From assembly GCA_019188255.1 (NCBI GenBank), contig JAETXT010000008.1, positions 1,488,001 to 1,552,000 of the forward strand: a stretch of 64,000 nt of DNA. The letters run 5' to 3'. The position numbers and the translations under genes were made by a program. Positions 10,203-21,341 of the stretch are shown one piece after another. The stretch is from Verticillium longisporum (Eukaryota; Ascomycota; Sordariomycetes; Glomerellales; Plectosphaerellaceae). How positions within the stretch are numbered: position 1 is the stretch's first letter; each line of letters starts with the position of its first letter. The notes under the pieces were generated by a model that was given only the letters and a program-made list of their open reading frames with translations, was not told where the DNA came from and searched no databases.

Positions 10203-11883
10203 TTACATGACGTAGCGGAAGTATGGGTTCTCCTTGTCCGTCAAGTCCTGGAAAGCAAGCTTGGCGCGCTCCTCCTCGTCAACAGCCTGGCCCTCCCGTC
10301 TGGCATTCTCCCTGCGCAGGACAAAGTACAGCGCGACGGCGGCGAGGATGCAAATGACGTAGCAGACGATGAGGCCGGTCCAGAGCTCGGGGTAGTGGTC
10401 GGGCCTGCTCTGGGAGCGCACGAGCAGGGGGCCGACAATGTTGCCGACGCAGTAGGCGACGAAGATGGTGGCGGCCATGAAGCTCTTCTTGGTGTGGCCG
10501 GCGACGTTGGACATGCCGACGGTGATGATGAGGGAGACGACGCCGCCGAAGAAGCCCGTGATCGAGTAGCCGATGACGGGGGCCGGGGCGTGGTGGTACC
10601 AGGCCGACTTCCAGATGATGGCGCAGCCGGCGATGACGGGGAGGCAGCAGGCGATGAGCATGAAGATGCGAATGTTGGGGAAGCGGGAGCCCGCGAAGCC
10701 CGTGGCGAGAATGACGATGAAGCAGAGGCCGCCGAGCGGGAACTGGAACAGGATGGACTCGCGGGCGGTCCAGCCGAACGTAGAGACGATGAGGGGGCCG
10801 AAGCCCGAGACGGCGCCGTTCATGGTGTAGGCTGACGCCATCATGATGGCCACGAGCCAGACCTTGATGTCGAGAATGGCCTCCTTGACCTGGGAGAACT
10901 TGAAGGTCGTGCAGCGAACACCGGTCTGGCCGTAGCGGAGGCGCTCGACGGCCGCGAATCGCTCCTCTGGAGTCAGGAACCAGGCGTTGACAGGTGAGTT
11001 GGGCATGAAGAAGCAGAAGATGCCAAAGAGGAACGTGAGGCATCCCGCGAGGAGATAGATGTACTGCCATCGGGTGAGTGCCCCACCAGTGATCTGGGCA
11101 AAGCCGTAGTTGAGGGCACCACCGAGAATGGTGAACAGGCCAGTGGAGGAAAACCACCAGCTCTGGCGCATGGACTGCTCCTTTTGCGTGTAGTAGCCAG
11201 AGACGATGCACATGAAGCCCGTGGGTATAATGCACTCGACAAAGAAAAGGAGGAAGCGCTGGACGTAGAGACCTTTGTAACCGTGGACGCCCGCCGTCAG
11301 CATGCAGATGCCGGCCCAGAGAATGACGATGCCTACGAGGATGTGACCAATGTCACAGCGCTGAAGGGCATATGTCATGGGGTACAGGCCACCGAGCATG
11401 CCAAAGTAGAAGAGCGAGGTCGCCCAAGACATGCGAGTCGTGTCCATGGTGGGAGGTGTCGTGGTGGCGTCGACGACAATCGAGAGTTTGAGGTCCTTCG
11501 TCATGCCGAACAGGACAGCCGATCCCAAGATGGCCTTGTCGTAGTAGACGAGTCCATCTATCATTTGTTAGTACGGGCTGTTGGACGAAGAATCATGTTG
11601 TGCGGGCGAAGCGGCTCGACTTACAGCCAAAGATCATGGCAGGCATGAGGAACCAATCAATCTTACGCACAGCACGCGCTGCAACGGCTGGATCATAGCT
11701 GCGCTGCTGCTCGCCAACCATGGCGAGAGCTTCATCGCCACCCCGAATTTTGGTTGCGCCGCTAACGTCGGCAGTCGGGGACATGGTCCTGGCGGCCTCA
11801 ACATCTGCCGACGTGGGGTCGGCGACGGCAGCGGAAGCCGGCGCGACTGCATTGGACTCGTCAATACGTTTTTCGTCAGCCAT
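10203..11883 (-). CDS. MFS transporter, anion:cation symporter (allantoate permease-like) family
   Basis: Exons on the minus strand are 11883-11625 and 11557-10203, joined by a 67-nt intron with a GTAAGT donor (537 aa). The join rebuilds a continuous FGYGLVYYDKAILGSAVLFG first helix. The N-terminal 65 residues are a soluble Ala/Asp-rich segment, followed by KIDWFLMPAM. Features of the Dal5/Tna1-like ACS family are visible: YDKAILG in TM1, ALQRCDIGHILVG, the QRFLLFFVECIIPTGFM helix, WWFSSTGLFTILGGALNYG, and a central loop with MPNSPVNAWFLTPEER. Twelve helices are expected. Such proteins import organic anions (allantoate, nicotinate, pantothenate, peptides) at the plasma membrane; the substrate is not predictable here. 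A second member of this family lies at 36622-38372. Confidence 0.88.
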
Positions 11884-13749
11884 TGCACGGTCGGTGGGTG
11901 CGAATGAGGAAAAAATGCTTGAGACGTTGACTCAAATAGCATGTGGCATGGGCGTGACAGATTTTTTAGCTGGTCAGGCGCGGCGCCCAGAAAAGAATGA
12001 TGTCGAGCGAAATAATTTTCAGCGCGGATCGTGGCATCGCTTGGCGCGTCGAGCTCCCCTGGTCGCTTACTCGGGAGCATTTCAGCCTTCATTCCCTGGA
12101 TTCTTTGATCGGTCCAGGCCTTGCACTCAGAGGCTTTCTGGGTTATGCCCGCGTTGTGTCCATCCGTACCGGAGGTGTTGAAATGACAGGCGAGGCGCTA
12201 GCGCACCCTGAGTCTGGGAGCGGGGGATTGGCATCGCAATTGTTGCGTCTGCCGATGCTGCGATTGGATCTCTTGGGTGGGATGGTCGCTGGGGGACGGG
12301 TACTGTCGGGTTGTTGAGGCTATTCCAGTATCACGTGAAGGACCCGGCGTGGGGGCCAGTAGCCATGTTAGGACCGTCGCCTTCTGGATATTGTTTCTGT
12401 TGCTTCTGAGGGCATCAGGATTGCCAACTCGATGAAGTTTGAATCTCTGTTGAACAATTGGGTCTGTCCAGATGCGGGTGTGCTTTCAATATCTCCAGAC
12501 GATAGTAGCTGGGGAATCGTCTGGAGGAGGGGCAGCAGAGGAGGGGCAGCAGAGGAGGGGCAGCAGAGGAGGGGGGGAAATGGTGGGTACCTACCTAGGG
12601 GAGGGGCAGGGAGGAGGGTCCAGTGGGAGCGGAGTCGGGACTTGGGCCGGTGGGAGCTCTGACCACCTTGGTAACAAGCCAACTGCCCCGAAGCTTGGGT
12701 ACTGTCATGCGATTACATAGCCACCTTCGTGGGCAACAGCTCCTGGGTCACATTGGAGAGGGTGCAGCTCCTGGTCGACAACACAATCGCAGCTGAACGC
12801 AATAGCGACTGAGAGTCGATTCCAGTGCTGCCATGAGCAACAGAACTGCCATTTCTCATGAGACTCTGTCTCCAAATAGGGATTCCGAGGACAAGACAGC
12901 GTCCGCAGGCTTCGAATCCGCGCGGCTACATGGCCCCCAACCTCTTTTGTGAACCCTCTCTTATCGGCACGCGATAACTGCAAAATCACTTGTCCGCCAT
13001 CGAGATCTTGCTTCTCCTCGAACCGACTCGTCACGTTTCACGTCGGACTCACCGTAAGCCACATTGGTTGGCTTCTGCCAGCCTCGCGTGTTCGGTTCAA
13101 CTGGGCAGCCTGATCACCTCAAGAGAAGCATAGCCAAGGCTTCCCAGTACGGCCACGGGCATCATGCACCACCGGGAATAGTTCACTGTGTGCTGATCCT
13201 TCGCGCGTACGGCACCCTATCCGGACACCATTCCTACAGCCTTGCGGTGTCGACAAGCATTCTGCACCTGTCCTTGTGCTGACAGTCAAGTCTGGTCCAA
13301 CCGTCATCTGTGGGACAAGTTCGTTGCTGACCACCAACTTGTTTTTCGGCCGAGCCTTGGAAGATGGTGCCGTTCTACTTTGTTCGGTTGTAAATGCCTC
13401 CCACAGCTCGCTTCCTGTTGGTCCAACTCCTGCTCGCTCGGCGCTCTCTTCATCTACAAGAGCAGAGCGGGCTGAACTTTTGGCCTGTCTATTGAGGGGC
13501 TTGCATGCCCGCAACCCCCTGGTTATGGCTGTTCTTGGCGAACCTGTTCTGTTCGGGACGAGGCTGCGCCCCAAAGCCGCCCCCAAGTTCGCATGTTGTC
13601 AGTCGTCGTAGTATGCTGGTCCAGTTGAGCCGCATCCCGCCCCGAAATCGCCTATTTAACACGGTCCTGCGCTACCCAGGCGTGCCCGGAGAACATGGTT
13701 CAATTTGATCGACGTCTTGTCATGCTTCAATCGGTTTCTTCAGAAAAAA
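11884..13749. other. 1.9-kb intergenic (divergent promoter) region
   Basis: The region lies between the starts of a minus-strand transporter and a plus-strand CorA-like gene. It holds a G-rich 14-nt tandem repeat at 12526-12577 and no supported gene. Overlapping frames at 13119-13611 on both strands have no domain signal. Confidence 0.55.
12526..12577. repeat. G-rich tandem repeat, 14-nt unit
   Basis: The unit GGAGGGGCAGCAGA is repeated at 12526, 12540 and 12554, followed by a partial copy and a G run. It is followed by further GGGG tracts near 12598-12615. Four or more G-runs of at least four on one strand could form a G-quadruplex, which is an inference. Confidence 0.8.
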
Positions 13750-16700
13750 ATGTCCAACTATCCACAAACAACTTGTCTCAGCTCTGAAAGTCACGATGAT
13801 AATATCAGCAATCACATGCTGCATTACTTGGGCTGCATCAAAGTGGGCGAACGGGCAGCTTTCTTCGACGTAAACCATTATGTGTGGGCAAAGGAATTCG
13901 AGCGCGAGCGGGATCTACTCAAAAATATGAAGTCACAAAAGGACAAGGAAGCGCGTGTGAAGGACCGCGTTGAAGAGAAAATGAACAAGTGGAAGAACGA
14001 ATGTGTCCGGAATATGGAGAGGTTCGACCATATCCGAAAGGCGCTGGCTAGATCCCCAGACGAAAGACACATCGTGCACAACTTTCAAGAGAGCCTAAAG
14101 GATTGGAGAGCTTCAGCCGAGTACGAGAAAGGTGTCGAGCTCATTGCACGTTCCGGCCTCAATCCCCTGCCATGTTACCCTCCATCCACCCCTCCATACA
14201 GGACAAACCAATCTTCCACTCCGGCATCGGAATCGGTGGATCGTGGCGACGAAGATGAAGTAAGAGCCAATACAACACAGGCTCAAACGCCAGCTTCGAA
14301 ACCGGCGGAGAAAAATTATGATCCCGAGGAAGATCTCAATGTTCACATCATCCTCTATGAGGACTTGGAGAACATTCCCAAGGATGAATTTGAGGCCAGG
14401 GGCTGTGAGAGTAACGATCAAACGCCGGCGAAAGTCTCGAAAGTAAAAAAGGAACTCGAGACTACGAATGTGGCGACTATTCTGAAACTCGCGAAGAAGT
14501 ATGAGGAAAGGCCTAACCGGCTCTCGGAGCTGCGATTAACGGAGTCCCTTTCATATGTGCACTTTCCTGCGAACAACATGAGCGCAAGTGGTCCTCTTCT
14601 GTACTTCTAGTACCCGCTTTCAAACTAATGATATGTGTAGTGGATCGAGGTATTTGTCCTTCCGCAAGGGTCTTGTCTGCAGTAATTGGGCTACTCTAAC
14701 AGGGCCAGCGAGCACTTGATTTGTACTACGGCCAGGACCCTCCTAACTTTGACGGCGTCAACCGCGCGCTACAAGGGCCATACAAGACTAAGACGTACAT
14801 GATGCTGAGGCCACAGTACTGGCGAGGGCAAATGCATGGGTCTGCGGGCTCAGCGCCCCATTCTCGCCATATGCGGCCCATGTGCGAGGCCGTTTCTTCG
14901 AGTTTGTGACTCTGTTATCCTTCCTACTGTGGTTGGCCCTAACCCACCCAGACCCGAATTCAATGAGCCAAACACCAAGAAATATGGTGTTATTTGTATG
15001 TTGACCCTGAACAATCCTTGTCTTGATATGCTGCTGACCCGACGCTGAGATGCCGTATCTTCACTGGGAGACTGACAGGTTGCGCAACAAATTTGCGCTA
15101 GAAATGGACGCCCTTGCCGACCAATGGTTCGGGGACCGCCAGCAAAAAGAACAAAAAAGGAGAGAGGAGCGCATAAACGCTAGAAAGGCCATTCACTCTG
15201 ATCTTTCCCCGAGTACTGCACGAAATATTCAGTCCAAAAGGAATCAACCCATAGAGACGGTCTTCCAAGATTCAAATTCTGCCCGTGTTCAAAAGGGACT
15301 CCGAATCGAAAAGAATGGGCGGGTCATTATGTCAGAGGAAAACCCGAAGAGAAAGTTAGGCCAATTCCTTCTGGATGCTGCTAGACTCTACGAGGCCATG
15401 TCGACTTGCCGGGACAGGAACTTGTTGAAGAAATACCTTTATTTCGATCCTCCACGTCATCCCAGGCGGACCCTTGACCAGGCCTACTACTGGACCTTGA
15501 ACACCACCAAGAGTCGCGACCGTGACCAGGTCGTATATCGTGCGACGACAGCAAAAGCGCAAGACTTTCACACATTCGCTAATGGGGGTTGGCTTGAACA
15601 CAAGGGGCTAGTTGAAACGCCTTGCCGCAGCTGCACAGCAGGGATCCGAAAGGTCTCTCGTGTGATGATGGTTGACCAACTCTGGATGTGGATATTGGAC
15701 GAGAAGACAATTATAACCTCCTTTCCAAAAAGATATGGCACCCAAAAGTACGACCACTCTGGTGTACACAAAGCAATCCGCACAAAGCTTGACAGAGCTC
15801 GTCCCAACCAAATTCGATCAGTATTCGACCTGGGATTGCTGGTCATTGATGAATGCTCCAATACGTTCTTCGATCGCGCGCGGAAGAACGACCGGCAACC
15901 GCAGGTCATTGACCAGTTCTCAGAAGCAATCGGCAATGTGGTAAGTATACAAAGGCTTTTCGTGAAGACATGTGCTGACACACTACAGTCGAGAGATGAG
16001 ACAGCTGCATTTGAAAGGCTTTATAACTGGACAAATAACGCCAGCAAAATTTACCGACGACCGGGAAATATTGAGATATCGGAGCTTCACGTGCCATTGC
16101 TCGACATCAACCCAGAGGCTGCCTTGCACAGAGAGATCGAGGACATCAAAGAAGAGCTCGAGATTATGATCTACGTCGTCAGATCACATCTTTTCGTCTT
16201 GGAAAGTTTCATAACTCATGTGAAACACATGCTAGACGTCGACAATTCGGACGATATATTGGGAGCAATATCGGAAGCAATATCGGGGGCGGACTCGATC
16301 CGGAACGAAACCGCAAGCGCAGATACGGCGAGGGGGCAGATGCACCCTCCTAGCCAAACTACAACGTCGCCAACGCCCAACGCCAGGCAAGCCCCTCAGC
16401 CAACCGTGTATAAGAATCCAGAAGCAAGGAAGCAAATCTTTCGATTCTTCGAACTGAATGCCAAAGAGGTGCAAACGAAGATCAAGTGGCGTATCAAAGA
16501 GCTGGAGCAATTGCGGGACAGTGCCATGAGTACTTGCGAAGGCGTGAGCTGGTCATTCCACCTCGGCGCACTGGAACCGCGGACTAACATTTTACAGGTG
16601 AAGGGACTCCTTGCCCTGAAGCAACAACAAGCTGGTGTGGTTCAGGCCTGGATGTCTCTGAAGCAGTCCGAGGAAACCGTCAAACAAGGGCGATCAATCA

Positions 16701-17422
16701 TGCTGTTCACTGTTGTGACGATCGTGTTCGTAAGTTACGACGATTGTGGAGTCTTTGCGTCAGTAGCCACAGCTAACAATTTGCAGCTCCCATTGACCTT
16801 CACAGCGGCCATCTTCGGGATGAATGCAATGGAACTCGGAGCTGATGGAAGTCTCAAGCTTGCCGAAGAATTTGCCGTTATGTGCAAGTCACAACCTGCC
16901 TGGATTCGCGGCCAGCATGCTAACAAAGCTACAGTCCCCATTTCCATCGTCATCATCACTATCACCCTCGCGATCGCCTTCAGCACGTGGATCAGGACGT
17001 TTTTATGGTCCATCTGGCATGTTGGTTGGTTTGGCATCGTCACGAAAACACCGATATATAACAGCTGGCTGGATATTGGACTTACTAGTGACAGCGTCTA
17101 CAAACACGCCGTATCCGTGACAAGCAAGCTGAAAGACCAGGTGAGAGACGCCCGGCTCAGCCGCCGTATGGAGGAGCGTGAAAGACAGGGCGCGAAGACT
17201 GGGAAGAGTCAAGAAGCGGTATCAAGCGATTTATCTGGGAAGGATCCTAGTGTCAGGGCTGAACACACCGAAGGCGACACAACAGCAACAGCAACTCGGA
17301 ACGGCACCGCGCATAACGAAACGACGAAACGTCGATCATGGTGGCGATCCGGAATGTTTAACAGAACAGCAGGGAGAGGTCTTCTTCCGCGGTACGCTAA
17401 CGGGGCTCCCTCTGGTCGATGA
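13750..17422 (+). CDS. CorA-like Mg2+ transporter-type protein (fungal multi-exon family)
   Basis: Predicted exons are 13750-14583, 14641-14649, 14703-14901, 14952-14995, 15050-15940, 15989-16543, 16598-16729 and 16787-17422 (1099 aa). The C-terminal part carries the CorA signature: a long coiled coil ending in LKQQQAGVVQAWMSLKQSEE, a first membrane helix IMLFTVVTIVF-LPLTFTAAIF, the GMN motif as GMNAMEL, and a second helix ISIVIITITLAIAF. The centre contains family blocks MPYLHWETD, RRTLDQAYYWTL and MMVDQLWMWILDEKTIITSFP. Residues 1-280 are charged and coiled. The frame is only continuous if intron 1 is GC-AG (GCAAGT donor at 14584) and a 9-nt exon encodes Trp-Ile-Glu. Introns at 15941, 16544 and 16730 are 48, 54 and 57 nt with no stops, so read-through versions would look open. 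CorA proteins form pentameric divalent-metal channels; many fungal homologues are uncharacterised. The start was chosen as the first ATG in frame. Confidence 0.8.
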
Positions 17423-17763
17423 AGTCCTGTCGCTACAACAGCAACAGCAGCGGAACAGGCCGGCGCCTAGACTCGGCCTTGACGCCCGCCTTCGGCTCCC
17501 CACAGCGGTCGCAACTCTGCCCCTCACTTGACCTCATTCCGCGCGACCCCTCCACTTGCCGCTCGGCTTGCAGCGGGATTGAGTGCACATGTCAGCAACC
17601 TGCAATGGTAAACCTTCCTGAAAGAAATCAGCTCTGCTCTCGACACGTTCTTTTGACCTGGCACACGCGTCTACGACTTTCTTCTTATCGAGTATTGTTC
17701 GCGAAAACCTACATACCCTGGATCGTTTACCGCCGATACCTACCAGCACAACATACTGTCAAC

Positions 17764-19116
17764 ATGACGTCTCAAACCTCGTGGCTGACCATCTCGCCGG
17801 CGAGCCACTTCTCGCTGGCCAACATTCCCTTTGGCATCATATCTACAGAGTCCGACTCGACGCACCGTCCAGCCATTGCCATTGGTGACTATGCACTCGA
17901 TCTTGCGGCATTTGCTGCTGCCGACGGCTTCTCTGGCTCAGCGACGATAAAGAAGCAGGCTCATGTGTTCTCGTCGCCGACTCTAAACACCTTTGCTGCG
18001 CTGGGCCGACCCTTCCATCGCGAGGTCAGGGCCTACATTCAGTCAATCTTCGCCGAGGACACACAGCATGCTGCCCTCCTGAAGGACAATGCCTCTTTGC
18101 GCGAGTCTGCGCTGCTCCCTTTGTCTAGCGTCCAAACACACCTGCCTCTGTCGATTGGCGACTATACCGACTTTTACGCCGGCAAGCATCATGCTTACAA
18201 CGTCGGCGTCCTCTTCCGGGGCCCTGCCAATGCATTCCAGCCCAATTACACTCACCTTCCCGTCGCCTACCACGGCCGCGCCTCCAGTGTTGTCGTCTCT
18301 GGCACGCCAATCCGCCGGCCATGGGGACAAATTCTGCTCGACCCAAAGGCCGAACCCAAGATCCCCGCCCTCGAGCAGTGCCGCAAGCTCGACCTAGAGC
18401 TCGAGCTTGGCATGTTCATCTGTCGCGAAAACACCCTTGGTGAGCCTGTTCCCGTGGGCAAGGCAGAAGAGCACGTCTTTGGCTACGTCCTCATGAACGA
18501 CTGGAGCGCGCGTGACGTGCAGGCCTGGGAGTACGTGCCTCTTGGCCCCTTTACGGCGAAGAACCTCGGCACCAGCATCAGCGCCTGGGTCGTGCTGGCC
18601 GATGCGCTCGACGGCAGCAAGGTGCAGGGCATCAAGAACGATACAGACTTGCTCCCCTACCTTCGCGAAGGCAGGGAGGACAACGTCTTGGGCATTGACC
18701 TCGAGGTCGACCTCATCAGTAAGTGCACGCTTCGGATCGCGCCGCCGGCGAGGGACGTGCTGACAGAGACAGCTTCCACCGGCAACAAGACGACCATCAG
18801 CAAGACCAACTCGCGCAACCTGCTCTGGTCATGGCCCCAGATGATCGCCCACCACACCATCACGGGCTGCAACCTCCGCACGGGCGACCTCCTCGGTTCG
18901 GGCACCATCTCGGGCCCCGACTCGGGCACGGAGGGCAGCATCCTCGAGCAGACGCAGGGCGGCAAGGTGGCGATTCGGCTCGAGGGCGGCGAGGAAAGGA
19001 AGTTCCTCGAGGACGGCGACACGCTCGTCATCCGCGGCTGGGCAGGCAAGGAGGGCGCGCTTGTCGGGTTCGGAGAGGTCAGCGGCAAGATTGAGGCGGC
19101 GCTGCCGCTGTTTTGA
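17764..19116 (+). CDS. fahA: Fumarylacetoacetase (fumarylacetoacetate hydrolase)
   Basis: Predicted exons are 17764-18718 and 18773-19116 (432 aa). The enzyme performs the last step of phenylalanine/tyrosine breakdown, splitting fumarylacetoacetate into fumarate and acetoacetate in the cytosol. Active-site positions known from mammalian FAH are all visible: Asp136 and His143 in DYTDFYAGKHHA, Glu212 and Glu214 in LELELGMF, Asp246 in LMNDWSARD, Gln253, and Lys266 in FTAKNLGTSISAW. The 54-nt intron has a GTAAGT donor, a GCTGAC branch and an ACAG acceptor. It lacks stops, so an unspliced frame would carry an 18-residue insertion that FAH proteins do not have; splicing gives the usual family length. 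The gene begins 341 bp after the CorA-like gene (that gap holds its promoter and nothing else seen). It ends 108 bp from the convergent maleylacetoacetate isomerase gene. Confidence 0.95.
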   Translation: MTSQTSWLTISPASHFSLANIPFGIISTESDSTHRPAIAIGDYALDLAAFAAADGFSGSATIKKQAHVFSSPTLNTFAALGRPFHREVRAYIQSIFAEDTQHAALLKDNASLRESALLPLSSVQTHLPLSIGDYTDFYAGKHHAYNVGVLFRGPANAFQPNYTHLPVAYHGRASSVVVSGTPIRRPWGQILLDPKAEPKIPALEQCRKLDLELELGMFICRENTLGEPVPVGKAEEHVFGYVLMNDWSARDVQAWEYVPLGPFTAKNLGTSISAWVVLADALDGSKVQGIKNDTDLLPYLREGREDNVLGIDLEVDLISKCTLRIAPPARDVLTETASTGNKTTISKTNSRNLLWSWPQMIAHHTITGCNLRTGDLLGSGTISGPDSGTEGSILEQTQGGKVAIRLEGGEERKFLEDGDTLVIRGWAGKEGALVGFGEVSGKIEAALPLF

Positions 19117-19224
19117 AGCAAGATACACGCTAGCATTGGAAATTTCAAAAGCGGCCTTCTGAACTACGATTGATCACGTACTTCATCCTTTCTCATTTCG
19201 CTGAATGTTCTCATGTGTACATGA

Positions 19225-19914
19225 TCACTGCTGCGCTTGTTCCACCCTCAAATCAGCCGGACAATCAGGCTGCACGTAATACCCTGCCTTGACCACAGCC
19301 GGCAGCGTCTCGAGGTACGCCCTGACTCTGAGGATCGTGGGGTACGGACTCAGATCGACGCCGTACCTCTCGGCATTCCAGAGGGCCGGCATGAGGCAGC
19401 AGTCGGCGAGACTGAGCTCGTCGCCGACGGAGCACCGCCCCGCCGAGGCGGCGGCGACGGCCTCGGAGGCGGCGAGCCCGTCGGCCATGAGCTCGCGCAT
19501 CCAGGCCTCAGCATCGCCGCCCAGGGCGCGCACGCGGCGCACGATGCGCAGGTTCGTCACGGGCTGGGTGTCGCTGGCGATGATGCCGGCCAGGGCGCGG
19601 GCGGCGGCCCTGCTGTCGGGGTCGTCGCGGGGCAGGAGAGGGGGTGCCGACGGGTGGGCTTCGTCGAGGTACTCGAGGGCGGCGAGGGACTGGGTTATGC
19701 GGAGGGGTGTGGAAGATGGAGCGTCCGGTTGCTCGCGGACGAGGAGGGGCACGGTGGCGGAGGGGTTGAGGGCGCGGTGGGCGTCGGAGAGGTGTTCGTT
19801 CTTGAGGAGGTTGACGGGGTGGAGGGTGTGGGGGATCTGCTTGTGGTTGAGGGCTATGCGGAGGCGGGCCGAGGAGGAGGAGCGGAAGTAGGTGTAGAGT
19901 GTGTATTCGGACAT
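19225..19914 (-). CDS. maiA: Maleylacetoacetate isomerase (zeta-class glutathione S-transferase)
   Basis: Single exon, 229 aa, minus strand. It isomerises maleylacetoacetate to fumarylacetoacetate using glutathione, the step just before fumarylacetoacetase. The N-terminal thioredoxin-like half has the zeta-class glutathione motif YFRSSSSARLRIAL (the usual SSCS variant reads SSSS), followed by NPSATVPLLV and ITQSLAALEYLDE. The C-terminal helical half has SDTQPVTNLRIVRRV and LSLADCCLMPALWNAERYGVDLSPYP. The gene is convergent with fahA, 108 bp apart, matching the functional pairing seen in other fungi. No homogentisate dioxygenase gene is visible within the window. Confidence 0.92.
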   Translation of the reverse strand: MSEYTLYTYFRSSSSARLRIALNHKQIPHTLHPVNLLKNEHLSDAHRALNPSATVPLLVREQPDAPSSTPLRITQSLAALEYLDEAHPSAPPLLPRDDPDSRAAARALAGIIASDTQPVTNLRIVRRVRALGGDAEAWMRELMADGLAASEAVAAASAGRCSVGDELSLADCCLMPALWNAERYGVDLSPYPTILRVRAYLETLPAVVKAGYYVQPDCPADLRVEQAQQ

Positions 19915-20546
19915 GATGGCGATGATGGTCGACTGCAGTGGACGCTCTCACTTGTTCGAGATGGGATGAGGTTGGATTTACAGGGTGCAACAAGAGGCAG
20001 TTGACACAACATCTAGGGCCTTGATCAAGGCTGATGTGGATGATCTGGGGTAGCAGGCTGGGGTAGACCAAGGCCGGTCGACCTGCTTAAGCCGCACATT
20101 GCCATGTCTGCAAACTCGCGGCGTAGGTCTGCCGAGAAGTGAGGGGCGAGGTTTGCCTGCTGTTGGCAGCTCAAAGGGTGTAGCAGAAGTGAGACGTTGT
20201 AACCCAGTGTTAGTCGAGGGCCGCGTCTTGCCGGCGCGGCGGCTTGGGCCGTTGGGGTGAGTTCGTCGTCGGCGGGTCATGGCATGCTCTAGTTCCGCGC
20301 ATGTCAGCCTCGGCGCCCCAGACACATAAATGGAGGAAGCCGTGAGATGCTTGAGTATTTTTGCCAGGCTCCAGATGTGAACATGAGAAACCGGTCCCAG
20401 ACCGAGCCCATTATACCTAGCTGGCGAGGTACCTGCAATCAGGGTCATAGTAGTAGAGCCCAGTCTAATTTAGCTGCTGTGCCAACATAATGAGAGAACC
20501 ATGATATCCAGTGTTGGAACAGTTAGCGACATCAGAATCCAAGAGC

Positions 20547-20557
20547 AAAAACCAAAA
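20547..20557 (-). terminator. RNA polymerase III T-run terminator of tRNA-Ser
   Basis: On the minus strand a TTTT run (plus 20554-20557) starts four bases past the tRNA 3' end. It is followed by TTTTT (plus 20547-20551), typical of Pol III termination. Confidence 0.75.
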
Positions 20558-20561
20558 GATT

Positions 20562-20642
20562 CGACCAGGACAAGATTCGAACTTGCGCCTCCGGAGAGAT
20601 ACCCTTAGCATGGGTACGTGTTAACCACTCCACCACCTGGCC
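20562..20642 (-). tRNA. tRNA-Ser (anticodon GCU)
   Basis: The 81-nt minus-strand gene folds with acceptor arms GGCCAGG/CCUGGUC (one G-U pair) and a discriminator G. The anticodon stem is UACCC/GGGUA, around the loop AUGCUAA with anticodon GCU. The variable arm is long, as in serine tRNAs, and the T arm is CAAG-UUCGAAU-CUUG. Internal promoter boxes match: A box TGGTGGAGTGG and B box GTTCGAATC. No intron is present. It reads AGC/AGU serine codons. Confidence 0.93.
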
Positions 20643-21341
20643 GATTGATGTTGGTGGGCTTCCCGGGGCAGCCTATGACCACAGAATAGTGTTCTACAAT
20701 CACAGAGCCGATAAATGCCGTCGGCGATGTGACCTGCTGTAAGCAAGCAAGAGTCTTCTGACTGCCCATGTCGATCCAAAGGCACGACAAGCTACCTTAG
20801 TGAGTGAAAGCAACAACCGCCCTCCACTAGCGCGTTTGACAATCAACCAAGTCAATTGTGGGTGCCCCAACTCATAAGCATCTTGTTTTTGATGCCCCAG
20901 AGCGATCCCTTGCTCTCCCAGTCGCTGTGGCTTACCATGGTGACCGACACAAGGTGCCCAACGATCAGCGCAGGGCCCCCAGACGGAACCTGCTCCGCGA
21001 GAAGCCACATGCTAAAGTCTCCATCGTGTTTTCGGCCCACCCCAGCATCTCCATCCGGGAACCACATTGCATCATCATTGCGATGTGCTCTCTGGGGCCC
21101 CGCTGAGGCTTTGGGCTGTTGGTCATTCGTACCAACATTGAATTCAAGCACCTCATCGTGAGTTAGGATCCCGTCAGATAACGGCTACGGTAAGCTAGGG
21201 ATGGTCACATTGTTTTAGTGGGTGCAAAGATTTGTGATCATGTAAACTTCAAATGCATTGTCCACTGTCGCTTAATGCGTGCCCAAGGTATCCTACAGAT
21301 CTAGCCCAGGATCCCCAACGCCGATTGATTCGTAAAAACAA

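Larger units (their letters stand above)
19915..21341. other. Intergenic region containing a tRNA gene
   Basis: Apart from tRNA-Ser at 20562-20642, no gene is supported. Open frames at 20852-21161 on both strands have no recognisable domain and overlap each other. The left end carries the promoter of the isomerase gene. Confidence 0.6.
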
